Shown here: positions 1 to 8,300 of the stretch, one piece after another
Layout: every line of letters starts with the position of its first letter
Position numbering within the stretch: the stretch's first letter is position 1
NCBI GenBank assembly: GCA_024399535.1
Contig: JAKSNU010000015.1
Coordinates: forward strand, 1-36,263
Direction: 5' to 3'
Source: Paludibacteraceae bacterium
Lineage (GTDB): Bacteria; Bacteroidota; Bacteroidia; Bacteroidales; Paludibacteraceae
DNA: 36,263 nt
Notes under the pieces: generated by a model
Seen by the model: the letters and a program-made list of their open reading frames with translations, nothing else
Told to the model about the DNA's origin: nothing
Database searches by the model: none
Position numbers and translations under genes: made by a program

Positions 1-143
1 GTACTACTTTTTTCTGACTTGACAATGCCTTTTTCACACGAAACGTTATAGAGCCTTTTTTTGTAAAACAGAGAAAAAAAACATCATAATATTAGTAGGA
101 GGTTAACGAAATACTAATTATGTTCAGGTAATGCACTGCACAT

Positions 144-253
144 CTCAAGGAGACCCTAAGCAGACCCTCCGCTCCTATAGCAGAGAAATAGCATAGGCAT
201 AGCAGAGGATCTGCTTAAGATTGGCTTAAACATAGCAAAGGATTATTAGGATT
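144..253. repeat. degenerate 11-nt tandem repeat
   Basis: Reading in steps of 11 nt gives units such as ATAGCAGAGAA (177), ATAGCATAGGC (188), ATAGCAGAGGA (199) and ATAGCAAAGGA (232). Diverged units lie between and before them, for example CTCAAGGAGAC (144) and CCTAAGCAGAC (155). The clear copies start at 177, 188, 199 and 232, spaced 11, 11 and 33, so the phase is kept through the diverged units. No ORF explains the period. The function is unknown; it may be a minisatellite with near-helical phasing. Confidence 0.55.
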
Positions 254-344
254 TCAATACCATAAGGCAAACTTATCAACGCAGCAACTTATCCTTGTCC
301 TGTTCTTTTTCTTTTCTTGCCATAACAAACACATAAGTATAAAA

Positions 345-396
345 ATAATAAATTCAATTAGTTATAGACGCTTTCATCACCACAAACGTCCATTAC
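345..396 (+). repeat. solo copy of transposon end
   Basis: These 52 nt match 34027-34078, the right end of the deleted insertion element near the window's far side, at 49 of 52 positions and in the same orientation. The shared stretch begins ATAATAAATTCAATTAG and ends in the inverted-repeat sequence CACCACAAAYGTCCATTAC. No transposase fragment or second inverted repeat is visible beside it, so it looks like a relic end or a very small derivative. Confidence 0.75.
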
Positions 397-518
397 GCTG
401 GTATTTAATTTGTGATTGTTTAAGATACACATAAGTGTTATTACGAAGAAAATTTGGAGATAAAATGTGGCATTGGAAAAAAATTTGTCTTTATACTCAT
501 TATGTCAGAAAAATGTCG

Positions 519-526
519 TATCTTTG
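519..526 (+). promoter_or_regulatory. Bacteroidetes -7 promoter element for structured RNA
   Basis: TATCTTTG followed by CAGC fits the TAnnTTTG -7 consensus of the Bacteroidetes primary sigma factor. A TTTG at 484-487 is too far upstream (31 nt) to be a normal -33 box, so only the -7 element is well supported. Transcription would start around 530-534, at the left edge of the folded RNA. Confidence 0.5.
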
Positions 527-529
527 CAG

Positions 530-804
530 CGCAAACCTGCGCCAAATGGGAGTGTCTCATTCGGGGTGGGAGAGCAGACATATTTATAGGCGTTTATTGA
601 CGCTTGTTCCGGTCTTTGGAAATCTGGTAAATTTTCACATACAACCCGAAACAAGATGTATCAATGAATGCCTGCGGAGTATGTATTTTCATGCGCTTTT
701 CGGAGTGCTGTTATACATATCGGCGCAGGCTACGTTGTCATTCTTGTTGTATGGGTTTACCAGAACCTCCAAAGAAAGAATGCCAATTGTGGGCTGCGTT
801 TTTT
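530..804 (+). ncRNA. candidate structured non-coding RNA (6S-like rod)
   Basis: The segment folds into one long irregular hairpin. Paired arms seen by eye are CTTTGGA 614-620 with 768-774, TCTGGTAAA 623-631 with 756-764, CCC 645-647 with 753-755, ACAA 651-654 with 744-747, GCCTGCG 670-676 with 724-730, TATGTAT 680-686 with 713-719, and GCGCT 693-697 with AGTGC 704-708 (one G-U). A weaker closing stem joins GCAG 574-577 to CTGC 794-797, directly before a T-run at 799-804 that could terminate transcription. A small hairpin (GCGCA/TGCGC) sits at about 530-543. The two ORFs across this segment have no recognisable protein content. A rod with internal loops, its own promoter and terminator resembles 6S RNA or the Bacteroidales-1 class, but the family assignment is inference. 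Confidence 0.6.
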
Positions 805-1068
805 GTATCTTTTTCTAATATAAACAATTACAATCAAAGGCCTATGGAATAGAACCAACAATTATTTGCACATAGATAATATGCAATTATCTTCTTTTAC
901 ATATCTCTAAATAAAGCCAATCCTGATACGATTGTCATATATTGGAGATTGTGAATATAAAAGTTTAGTCCACTTTTATTTGTGCCTCGTCAAACAACGG
1001 ACTAATATAAACATGGAGGATGCCGAAAATCCGTTCTTAGAGTAGGCAAAATGTAAATCTACATATTT
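805..1068. other. intergenic leader of the envelope cluster
   Basis: No gene is seen. A perfect 7-nt inverted repeat, TTAGTCC 965-971 and GGACTAA 999-1005, has a 27-nt loop. The 12-mer CTAATATAAACA occurs at 815-826 and again at 1002-1013. No strong TAnnTTTG promoter is visible before the 1069 gene, so its promoter is uncertain. Confidence 0.35.
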
Positions 1069-1611
1069 ATGAACAAAAAAAGTCTATTATTTGCAGCATT
1101 GATAGCGGTTGTAATGACATCTTGCCGTAGTGCATTGTCAGTAGTACCGCAGGCGACAAATACTGTTGCGTCTGTTTCTTTCAATGATCTTAATTTGCAG
1201 CGCAAAGATTATATCGTTTTAAATACAATTAGTGCTGAAGCTACTCTCACAGCACATTTTTCAGAATCCACAGTTAAAATAGAAGATCCTAATGGAGGAT
1301 TCTCTATGGCTTGGAATAAAAATAAAAAGAGCGGAGAGTGGGAACCTGCAAATATCAAAGGTATTGTTTGCTTAGGATATTTGAGCAACGATTATGATGA
1401 ATTACTGCTTAACATTCCGCCATACCCACATTGGATTGTTCGGCGTTTGGCAATATATCGTCTAATCAATGCAGCAAAGGTTGCAGGTGGAGATGGAATT
1501 ATCGAACCAGTAGTTTCAACAAACATTGAGCAGGGAACTAGCCGTCGTGATATAGTTTATAGAACAACAGTGAGTGCAAAAGTTGTTAAAATTAAGCCAG
1601 ATGGTAAATAA
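1069..1611 (+). CDS. putative lipoprotein of unknown function
   Basis: This 180-residue protein starts with a lipoprotein signal peptide: positive residues (MNKK), a hydrophobic stretch and a lipobox-like MTSC with the acylated cysteine at residue 19. The mature part has no domain I recognise. Two stretches resemble small envelope lipoproteins: LGYLSNDYDELLLNIPPYPH near the middle, and a glycine-rich segment (AKVAGGDGIIEP, about residues 137-148) like the loop that recurs in heavy-metal-binding or YbjQ-type folds, but this is too weak to assign. It is first in a tight three-gene cluster, 10 nt before the next gene. It probably acts in the periplasm or on the outer membrane. Confidence 0.8.
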   Translation: MNKKSLLFAALIAVVMTSCRSALSVVPQATNTVASVSFNDLNLQRKDYIVLNTISAEATLTAHFSESTVKIEDPNGGFSMAWNKNKKSGEWEPANIKGIVCLGYLSNDYDELLLNIPPYPHWIVRRLAIYRLINAAKVAGGDGIIEPVVSTNIEQGTSRRDIVYRTTVSAKVVKIKPDGK

Positions 1612-1621
1612 CTGATAAATA

Positions 1622-2593
1622 TTGATTATGAAAAAAATTATTTTATTGATTGTGATAGCGGCAACTGCATTAGTTGTTTCTTCCTGCATTTCGCATAAAA
1701 AAGTAGTTGCACAGCCACAAGTGCGTATCTTTAATCTTGCTCTTGTGAACGAGCCACAAGCCGATAAGTATTCCAATATGGAATACGGCATTCGTCTCAA
1801 TGTACAGGACGTACGGGCAAATCAGCGAATAATTCAGATTTATGATGCCAGTGCTACCAGTACTCCTGCTGCACAGACTAATCCTTCAGTTCCTTCATTT
1901 GTCCCAGAGAGTATGCGTCGATATATGCGTACGATGGGATTCAATTTAGATGCAGATGTCGCTACTGATTATTTGATGCAGGTTGACATCAAGGAATTTC
2001 ACGTTGATTATCTTTCTGGTATAGGATGGAACGGAACTGTTATTCTGAATTTGAAAGTTTCTGACCACAATCGTACACTGGTTTATCCGACAGTAGAAGT
2101 AAGTGGTCGTGCAAATGTAAATGGGTCTTATGATTCAAATCAAGCAGCAAACCTTGCACTTAATAAAGCGTATGCCAATGCCCTTGCCGACATTGACTGG
2201 GATAGAATAGCATTTTTCCTCCATCGTGCTGATTCACCAAAACAAGAGGCAAACAAGCAGGTTCAAGGCGAAGGTAACACTGCTTTGGAACATTTGGTAG
2301 TTCATTGGAATGTAAACTCTCGTCCGCAGGGTGCGGACGTAGAATGGCGCATTATTTCCAAGACGCCAGATGTGAAAAACCAGAATTACAAATATCTGGA
2401 AACAACTCCATACGAAGGGACAGAAGCGTTAGATATCAAGGGTTTGACATACAATAATTCTGGTCTTGTGCAGATTGAGATAAAAGTCAGCAAAAAGGGA
2501 TATTATACGCAGACACGCAAATATGATGTCCGTTCGCTTATTGACGACAATGATGTAAGTTATATGTTTAAATTAGTTCCTGAAGAAGAATAA
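1622..2593 (+). CDS. putative lipoprotein, YajG-like N-terminal region plus extra C-terminal domain
   Basis: The 323-residue product has a lipoprotein signal (VVSSC, Cys22). Residues about 30-205 have the pattern of YajG-type lipoproteins: a variable region, a segment reporting on a two-strand motif (DYLMQVDIKEFHVDYLSG), repeated strands, and a final helix of the form AANLALNKAYANALADIDWD. That assignment is by pattern only. Residues about 235-323 form a separate domain containing VEWRIISKT and YKYLETTPYEG, which reappears at the end of the next protein. The gene lies 3 nt before its downstream neighbour, so the two are almost certainly cotranscribed. An upstream ATG at codon 1 and another at codon 3 are both possible starts. 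Confidence 0.75.
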   Translation: MIMKKIILLIVIAATALVVSSCISHKKVVAQPQVRIFNLALVNEPQADKYSNMEYGIRLNVQDVRANQRIIQIYDASATSTPAAQTNPSVPSFVPESMRRYMRTMGFNLDADVATDYLMQVDIKEFHVDYLSGIGWNGTVILNLKVSDHNRTLVYPTVEVSGRANVNGSYDSNQAANLALNKAYANALADIDWDRIAFFLHRADSPKQEANKQVQGEGNTALEHLVVHWNVNSRPQGADVEWRIISKTPDVKNQNYKYLETTPYEGTEALDIKGLTYNNSGLVQIEIKVSKKGYYTQTRKYDVRSLIDDNDVSYMFKLVPEEE

Positions 2594-2596
2594 ATT

Positions 2597-3301
2597 ATGA
2601 AGCGAATTATTGTCATTTTATTTGTATTGTTACCAATGCTTCTGAATGCAGGAGTAATATTGAAGAGAACTGGTGACAAAATCGAAGATGTCTCTATAAA
2701 ATCTGTGACTGAGACAGAAATCATTTACATTTCTACGAACGGAGAGGAGATTTCAATTTTAAAAAGTGATGTCTCTGCTGTCTTGTATGATGATGGGAGA
2801 TACGAAGAATTTAAGGTTTCCCAGGGTGGTTCTAATGACACATTTGTAACAAAAGAAGAATCAAATAATACGCAGAAGGAAAGGGTTTCTGTTACAAACA
2901 CAGTGGTAGCATCTGGAGCTAAAATTTACAATGTCTTTGCATATGGTGTCTATGCCTTGTATTATGTTTACAATCAAAAATATAATGGTGCAAAAGTTGA
3001 GTATCGCATAATATATAAGTCGCAAAGCGAAATGCCAGAATTTCAATATCTTGGCACAACTCCATTCGCACATTGTACAGAACAGGCATATAATAATGTC
3101 TCAACAGCATTTGCAAATCTTCAAATTGATACAGATGTAAGACCTTTGGTAGTTGAAGATGCGAGTAATGTCGATAGAGTTGAATTCCGTTTGTCACTGG
3201 ATGGATATAAGACAGTTGTTGTAAAACCAATGAAAGATATTCTATTGGTAGGCGGAAATGTTATGTTTATACCTTTGCAAAAACTGAAACCGCTCAAGTA
3301 A
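2597..3301 (+). CDS. exported protein sharing a C-terminal domain with the preceding lipoprotein
   Basis: The 234-residue product begins with a cleavable signal peptide (MKRIIVILFVLLPMLLNAGV). Residues about 18-75 form a small strand-rich module (ILKRTGDKIEDVSIKSVTET, then EIISI-like strands and VLYDDGRYEEF) typical of short beta domains in Bacteroidetes exported proteins. A low-complexity linker with Asn, Thr and Glu follows. The C-terminal part (about 128-234) has VEYRIIYKS, FQYLGTTPF and a closing FRLSLDGYKTVVV, parallel to VEWRIISKT, YKYLETTPY and IEIKVSKKGYYTQT upstream. I infer that the two products bind the same partner or each other. A terminator follows at 3331-3365. Confidence 0.75.
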   Translation: MKRIIVILFVLLPMLLNAGVILKRTGDKIEDVSIKSVTETEIIYISTNGEEISILKSDVSAVLYDDGRYEEFKVSQGGSNDTFVTKEESNNTQKERVSVTNTVVASGAKIYNVFAYGVYALYYVYNQKYNGAKVEYRIIYKSQSEMPEFQYLGTTPFAHCTEQAYNNVSTAFANLQIDTDVRPLVVEDASNVDRVEFRLSLDGYKTVVVKPMKDILLVGGNVMFIPLQKLKPLK

Positions 3302-3330
3302 CGCTGATTCAGAATTGAATCATAAGCAAG

Positions 3331-3365
3331 TGCTGTCTATCATTGTTGATAAGACAGCATTTTGT
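3331..3365 (+). terminator. rho-independent terminator after the envelope cluster
   Basis: TGCTGTCT (3331-3338) pairs with AGACAGCA (3352-3359), extended by ATCA/TGAT inside the loop. A T-rich run (TTTTGTATTATTTT) follows. It ends the 1069-3301 operon. Confidence 0.75.
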
Positions 3366-3447
3366 ATTATTTTGAAATGCGATTGATATGAAATAAATAG
3401 AACAGGTAGTTTCTTATTACAACTGAGGATACTTGATTTTTATTTAA

Positions 3448-3637
3448 CCCAAATCGGTCATTAGAATTTCTACGTGCTGAAATCCCTGAACATCTTAGCC
3501 TATGGCAACTCTCTCGCAAATGAGAGCAGAAGCCAAATTCTATCTGGATTATGCCGAGTGCAGCCGAGAGTCAACGTAGTTAACGCCATAGGTCTCGGGA
3601 ATATCAAGCCCCTTTCAGGGCTAATGACCGATTTGGG
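3448..3637. mobile_element. MITE-like element with 17-bp perfect terminal inverted repeats
   Basis: CCCAAATCGGTCATTAG at 3448-3464 is repeated exactly in inverse orientation at 3621-3637. Between them are nested shorter inverted pairs: CTACGT 3470-3475 with 3574-3579, and CCTATGGC 3499-3506 with GCCATAGG near 3588-3595. No transposase is present in the 190 bp, and the ORF across it looks non-coding. No convincing target duplication flanks it. It is probably a non-autonomous element, sitting between the terminator of one operon and a gene remnant. Confidence 0.65.
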
Positions 3638-3648
3638 ATGAACATAAT

Positions 3649-3924
3649 GTGAGCATGAGTATTCCCTGTTATTTAGTACTAATTTGTACCACCGTGACCG
3701 CATCTCGTGTCGATAACGGTAACGTCATCACATCGCCAGCTACTGTAGCAGAGGGGACTCAGGTTCGTCTGCAGGCTTTGCCAAACAGCGGTTATGTGTT
3801 CTCGAAGTGGAGCGATAACAACACGCAAAATCCACGTATCGTCACCATGGCGGAAGATATTGCCCTTACCGCAACGTTCGTTGTGAACGCTGGCGGCGGT
3901 GGAGAAGAGGATGACACATTTTAA
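3649..3924 (+). pseudogene. remnant of an InlB B-repeat-type surface protein (C-terminal piece)
   Basis: From about residue 14, the 91-residue frame reads as one bacterial repeat unit of the divergent InlB B-repeat type: TVTAS, then VAEGTQVRLQALPNSGYVFS, KWSDNNTQNPR, and EDIALTATF. It ends in a Gly/Glu/Asp tail. Such units normally occur in arrays within large surface proteins. Here there is a single unit, no signal peptide and no upstream coding part. The MITE-like element ends only 11 nt before the frame. I read it as the tail of a lost gene, although translation from the ATG at 3649 cannot be excluded. Confidence 0.6.
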
Positions 3925-3940
3925 TCGTTCCTAAATTAGA

Positions 3941-3975
3941 AGGGTCGGCATGTGATGTGCCGACTCTTTTTCTTG
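3941..3975. terminator. terminator between converging transcripts
   Basis: GTCGGCA (3944-3950) pairs with TGCCGAC (3958-3964), and the stem extends outward to 3941 and 3967. A TTTTTCTT run follows on the + strand. The minus-strand side is less T-rich, but the hairpin could also stop the efflux operon that ends at 3992. Confidence 0.75.
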
Positions 3976-3991
3976 TTCTCACAACGTGAAA

Positions 3992-5284
3992 TTACCTGCC
4001 TCCACCAATGGCATGATAGAGGTTGACGGTTGCAAGACGACAATTGTATATATTCATTATTTGCTCCATTTGCGACTCGAGCAATGCATTTTGAGCTATC
4101 AAAACCTCAAGATATGTCCCCAATCCCAAATCCATCTTTGTCTGCGTTGCATCCAAAGCTCGTTGGAGTGCCTTTACTTCAGAATCATATTCGACAACCT
4201 TCCGCAAATAATTTCCCCGCGCCGCAATAGCATCATTAACCTCAAGTCCTGCATTCATAAGTGCATTGGCATAAGCATACTTCGATTCCTCATATTTGCT
4301 TTTAGACACACGCACCTCGACAATATTCCGTCCAGAATTAAAAATTGGCTGCAATAGAGACCCCACAGCCTCAAAAACAAACCCGCCCGACAAAATCATA
4401 CCTGCGTTACCAGAAATGGTTATAGAAGGGCAGCAATTGGCCTTAGCGAGGTTCACACCATAGAACGACTGTTCCAATTCACGTTCCATTGCACGAACAT
4501 CAGGTCTATGACGAAGCGACTGGAGATTGACTGACTCAATTCCCAAATTTGTCACATCAGCAGCATTACTATTAAATTCAAGTTTTACAGAATCGCAGCA
4601 GAGCAGTTTTCGCAAAGCATTATCCGTTTGAACCATCGCAAGCTCAACATCAATTTTCTGCACCCTCGCTGCATAATAACTTGCCTCGAATTGAGATACC
4701 GCTGCCTCGTCGGAGGACCCAGCTTCCTTCAATGCCTTCATTGTCTCAACCGATTTACGTCTTGTTTCGATTGCCAAATCAATCTCCCTCATTTGATTGC
4801 TCAACATATCGCGCGTATAATAAAGCTGTGCCACAGCAGCCACAAGTTCGGTCTTTGCAGCCTGCTCATAATCCTGCATCTCGGCTTTCAGAGCATTAGC
4901 AATCCGTTTGCGGTTTGTCAAACGCCCGAAAATATCAATCTCCCACGATGCCTGAGCAAACGAGAAAGTCAATTGCTGACTTGAACCTGCCGACTGATAC
5001 GAGGCTCCCGGAGCAGCATAAACCGACGGTATGTATGCAAGTTTTGTCCCAAGCAGTTGAGCTTCAGCCTGTACCACATGCTCGTGAGCAATCTTCAAAT
5101 CATAATTATTCTGCAAAGCAAGTGCAATCAGTAATCGCAACTGTGGGTCAGTAAAAACTTCAGAATACGTAGGCACCAGTATAGTGTCAACCGAAGTTGT
5201 CTCGGACTTATATTTTCCATAAATTCCACAGGATTGTGTAGCGAACATTATTGCAATAAAAAATATAGGAATAATCTTTTTCAT
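3992..5284 (-). CDS. RND efflux outer-membrane factor (TolC/OprM/NodT family lipoprotein)
   Basis: The 430-residue protein is the trimeric outer-membrane channel that completes a tripartite efflux pump. The signal ends in a lipobox-like TQSC with Cys19, so it is lipid-anchored as in the NodT/OprM branch. Two repeated OEP halves are visible. Each has a long helical segment (about 55-230 and 240-425) with the characteristic ALQNNYDLKIAHEHV and SKSKYEESKYAYANALMNAG patterns, and strands such as PSITISGNAGMILSGG between them. Length is usual for the family. It lies 93 nt downstream of the RND gene and is read in the same direction. A short intergenic repeat (5299-5352) sits in the gap. Confidence 0.93.
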   Translation of the reverse strand: MKKIIPIFFIAIMFATQSCGIYGKYKSETTSVDTILVPTYSEVFTDPQLRLLIALALQNNYDLKIAHEHVVQAEAQLLGTKLAYIPSVYAAPGASYQSAGSSQQLTFSFAQASWEIDIFGRLTNRKRIANALKAEMQDYEQAAKTELVAAVAQLYYTRDMLSNQMREIDLAIETRRKSVETMKALKEAGSSDEAAVSQFEASYYAARVQKIDVELAMVQTDNALRKLLCCDSVKLEFNSNAADVTNLGIESVNLQSLRHRPDVRAMERELEQSFYGVNLAKANCCPSITISGNAGMILSGGFVFEAVGSLLQPIFNSGRNIVEVRVSKSKYEESKYAYANALMNAGLEVNDAIAARGNYLRKVVEYDSEVKALQRALDATQTKMDLGLGTYLEVLIAQNALLESQMEQIMNIYNCRLATVNLYHAIGGGR

Positions 5285-5298
5285 TTCGACAAATATTT

Positions 5299-5352
5299 AG
5301 GTATTTCCATTTAATACGATTTTTAATTTTCCTAACGGGTAATTCTATTTCG
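5299..5352 (-). repeat. intergenic repeat, copy A
   Basis: The most diverged of three related intergenic segments; the others are at 21377-21427 and 23602-23652. Written on the + strand, the common core runs about ATTACGATnTTAACTTTTC followed by TTGTTGGTAATTCTATT. Here it reads AATACGATTTTTAATTTTCC and GGGTAATTCTATTTCG. It lies in the leader of the outer-membrane channel gene. Confidence 0.45.
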
Positions 5353-5377
5353 TTTGTCCCGATAAATAGATTTCACC

Positions 5378-8300
5378 TCATTCAATAGGTTTCAATGGTT
5401 TGATTTTCTCCTGCAATGACTCAAAGACTACAAACAGAGCAGGTGTCAAAAACAACAAACCTATACACCCAATAATCATTCCGAAAACAGCACCAACCGC
5501 CAAAGAAATATTTCCCATTGCACCTGCACCCGTCGAAACAAGCAAAGGCAAAAGTCCAATCACCATTGTCCCGACAGTCATCATAATAGGTCGCAGACGC
5601 GCTTTGGCAGCCTCAAGAGCAGCATCTTGTATCGAAAGCCCCTCTTTACGTTTCTGGAGAGCATATTCCACAATGAGAATACCTGTCTTCGAAAGAAGAC
5701 CGATTAGCATTACAACACCCGTCTGAAGATAAATGTTGTTGTCAAGTCCAAATAACCACGTAAACAGATAAGCTCCCATTACACCTGCAGGCACAGTGAG
5801 CATAATCGAGAAAGGAACAACATAGCTCTCGTACAATGCCGAGAGGATGAGATAAATGAGCAATGCCGAAATAGCAAACATCAGCCCCATATTTCCGCCA
5901 TCACTCTCCTCGCGCGCCATACCACCAAATTCAAATGTATAGTCCGAAGGCAATACCTCGTCAGCCACTTCCTGCGTAGCACGCAACACATCGCCAGTTG
6001 AAGCTCCTGCAGCAGGCGAGGCATTAACGAGAATGGAATTCAGCATATTAAAACGCTTCAAGGTTGATGAACCATATATTTTCTTCAATGTAAGGAAATT
6101 GGACAACGGTGCAGAACCACCTCCTGGAAGAGCAATGTACATTTGGTTAAGCGAAAATTCATCCTTATGTGATTCAGGAGTTCCCTGTACCATAACTTTA
6201 TAAATCTTGCCAAACAGGTTGAAATCGCCTGCATATGTACCACCACAATAAGCCGAAAGAGTACCGAGAACTTCGTTGGCAGTTAGTCCAGCGTTATGGC
6301 ATTTAGGAATATTGACATCGACAAGCCATTGCGGATTATCCAACGAGAATGAAGTATATGCAGCAGCAACTTCAGGACGTCGCGAAAGCGCATCAACAAA
6401 TTGTTGAGTGTATGTCAGGAATTCCATCATGTCACCGCCACTCTTGTCCTGAAGATTGATTTCGGCATCTGCCGTCGTACCATAACCAGGAATCATTGGC
6501 AATACAAATGGAATAATCGTAGCATCAGGATACTTGTCATTCAGTGCTGCCAATTTTTCCGCCAACACCATCAAGGATTTTGAATCTCGCTTTTCCCAAC
6601 TTGTCATTTTAAGTATAAACGTGCCTGCTGACGACATCTGCCCTGCAGAAAAAGCGAATCCATTGATATTTGATGTGCATTCAACATCATCAAATCCCAT
6701 TATCTCGTCCGAAATTTGATTCATAGTCTTTTCGGTAATAGCGAGCGAGGTAGAAGGTGGCAAAATGACATCACAGAGCACCATACATTTATCCTCCTGA
6801 GGAACAAACCCCTTAGGTGTAGAAGTCATAGTAAAAGCCATAAGCACAATGGTCAAGATAACTATTCCAAAACCTAACCATTTATTTTTGATAAGCGGTT
6901 TTATACCATTCTTATACTTCTCGGACCATTTTTCAAATGCAGTATCAAATCCATCAGAAAACCTCTTATATAATCCTTTCTTGGCACCATCAGCTACCTT
7001 TTCCTTCGGTTTTATCAGAATAGCACAAAGTGCTGGCGAAAGGGTAAGGGCATTAAGTGCGGAAATACCAACCGCCACAGCCATAGTCAAACCAAACTGA
7101 CGGAAGAACACACCATTCGTTCCCCCCATAAGAGACACTGGTATAAACACAGCCATAAACACAAGCGATGAGGTAATTACAGCAGTCGTAATCTCGGACA
7201 TGGCATCAATAGCCGCTTTCATCGGAGATTTATAACCAGCATCCAGTTTCTCGTGCACCGCTTCGACGACCACAATTGAATCGTCAACAACAGTACCAAT
7301 CACCAAAACCAATGCAAAAAGAGAAATGAGGTTTATAGAAAAACCTGCAAGTTGCATAAATGCAAACGTACCAATCAACGAAACAATGATTCCAACAAAT
7401 GGGATTATAGTTGAACGGAAATCGTGAAGGAAAAGCAAGACGATAAGAATCACAAGCAATATAGCTTCGTAGAGAGTTTCCAAGACATTGTCGATTGAGG
7501 CATAAAGGAAATCATTGGTATTCATGAGAGTATCCAATTCGACACCTTGAGGCAACTGATTCTTGGACTGCTCGAGACATTCCGCAACAGCATTATTCAC
7601 TTCAGTAGCATTCGAACCTGCGGTCTGATACAACATACAAAGCGCACCTGGATGACCATTTACGTTACAAGAGAAAGCATAATGCTCGGTACCAAGTTCA
7701 ACATTAGCAACATCCCCCAAACGAAGAATTTCGCCATTTGACGTAGAACGAATAATGATATTCTCGAACTGCTCGGCAGATTGCAAACGCCCACGGAACA
7801 CCATAGTGTATTGCGTAGTCTCTTTAGAATTATCGCCAAACGTTCCTGTAGCAGCTTCAATGTTCTGTTCAGCCAATGCAGCAGTAATATCCGATGGATT
7901 CACATGATAAGCCGCCATAATGTCCGGTTTCATCCATATACGCATCGAATATTCAGCACCAAACATATCGAATTTACCGATACCAGGTATGCGCATAATC
8001 TTCGGTTTAAGATTGATGCTGAGATAATTTGCAAGAAACTGACAATCGTATTTGTCATCGGTCGATGAAATGGCAAATATTTGCAGAATAGAATTCTGCT
8101 GTTTCATAGTCTGAATACCATTTTGGCGAACCTCTGCAGGAAGCATAGGTGTTGCCTTAGCAATACGATTCTGGACATTGACTGCCGCTTGGTCAGGGTC
8201 AGTACCCTGTTTGAAATATATCATAATGTCAGCATTACCATTATTGGTCGCTGTTGACACCATATACATCATATTTTCAACACCATTGATTGCCTCCTCA

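Noticed and set aside
435..852. Two overlapping + strand ORFs (127 and 62 residues)
   Set aside because: They run over the -7 box and the paired arms of the RNA candidate, have no recognisable protein pattern, and are better explained as reading through structured RNA.
3500..3703. 67-residue minus-strand ORF across the MITE-like element
   Set aside because: It crosses the element's right inverted repeat and its composition does not look like a protein.
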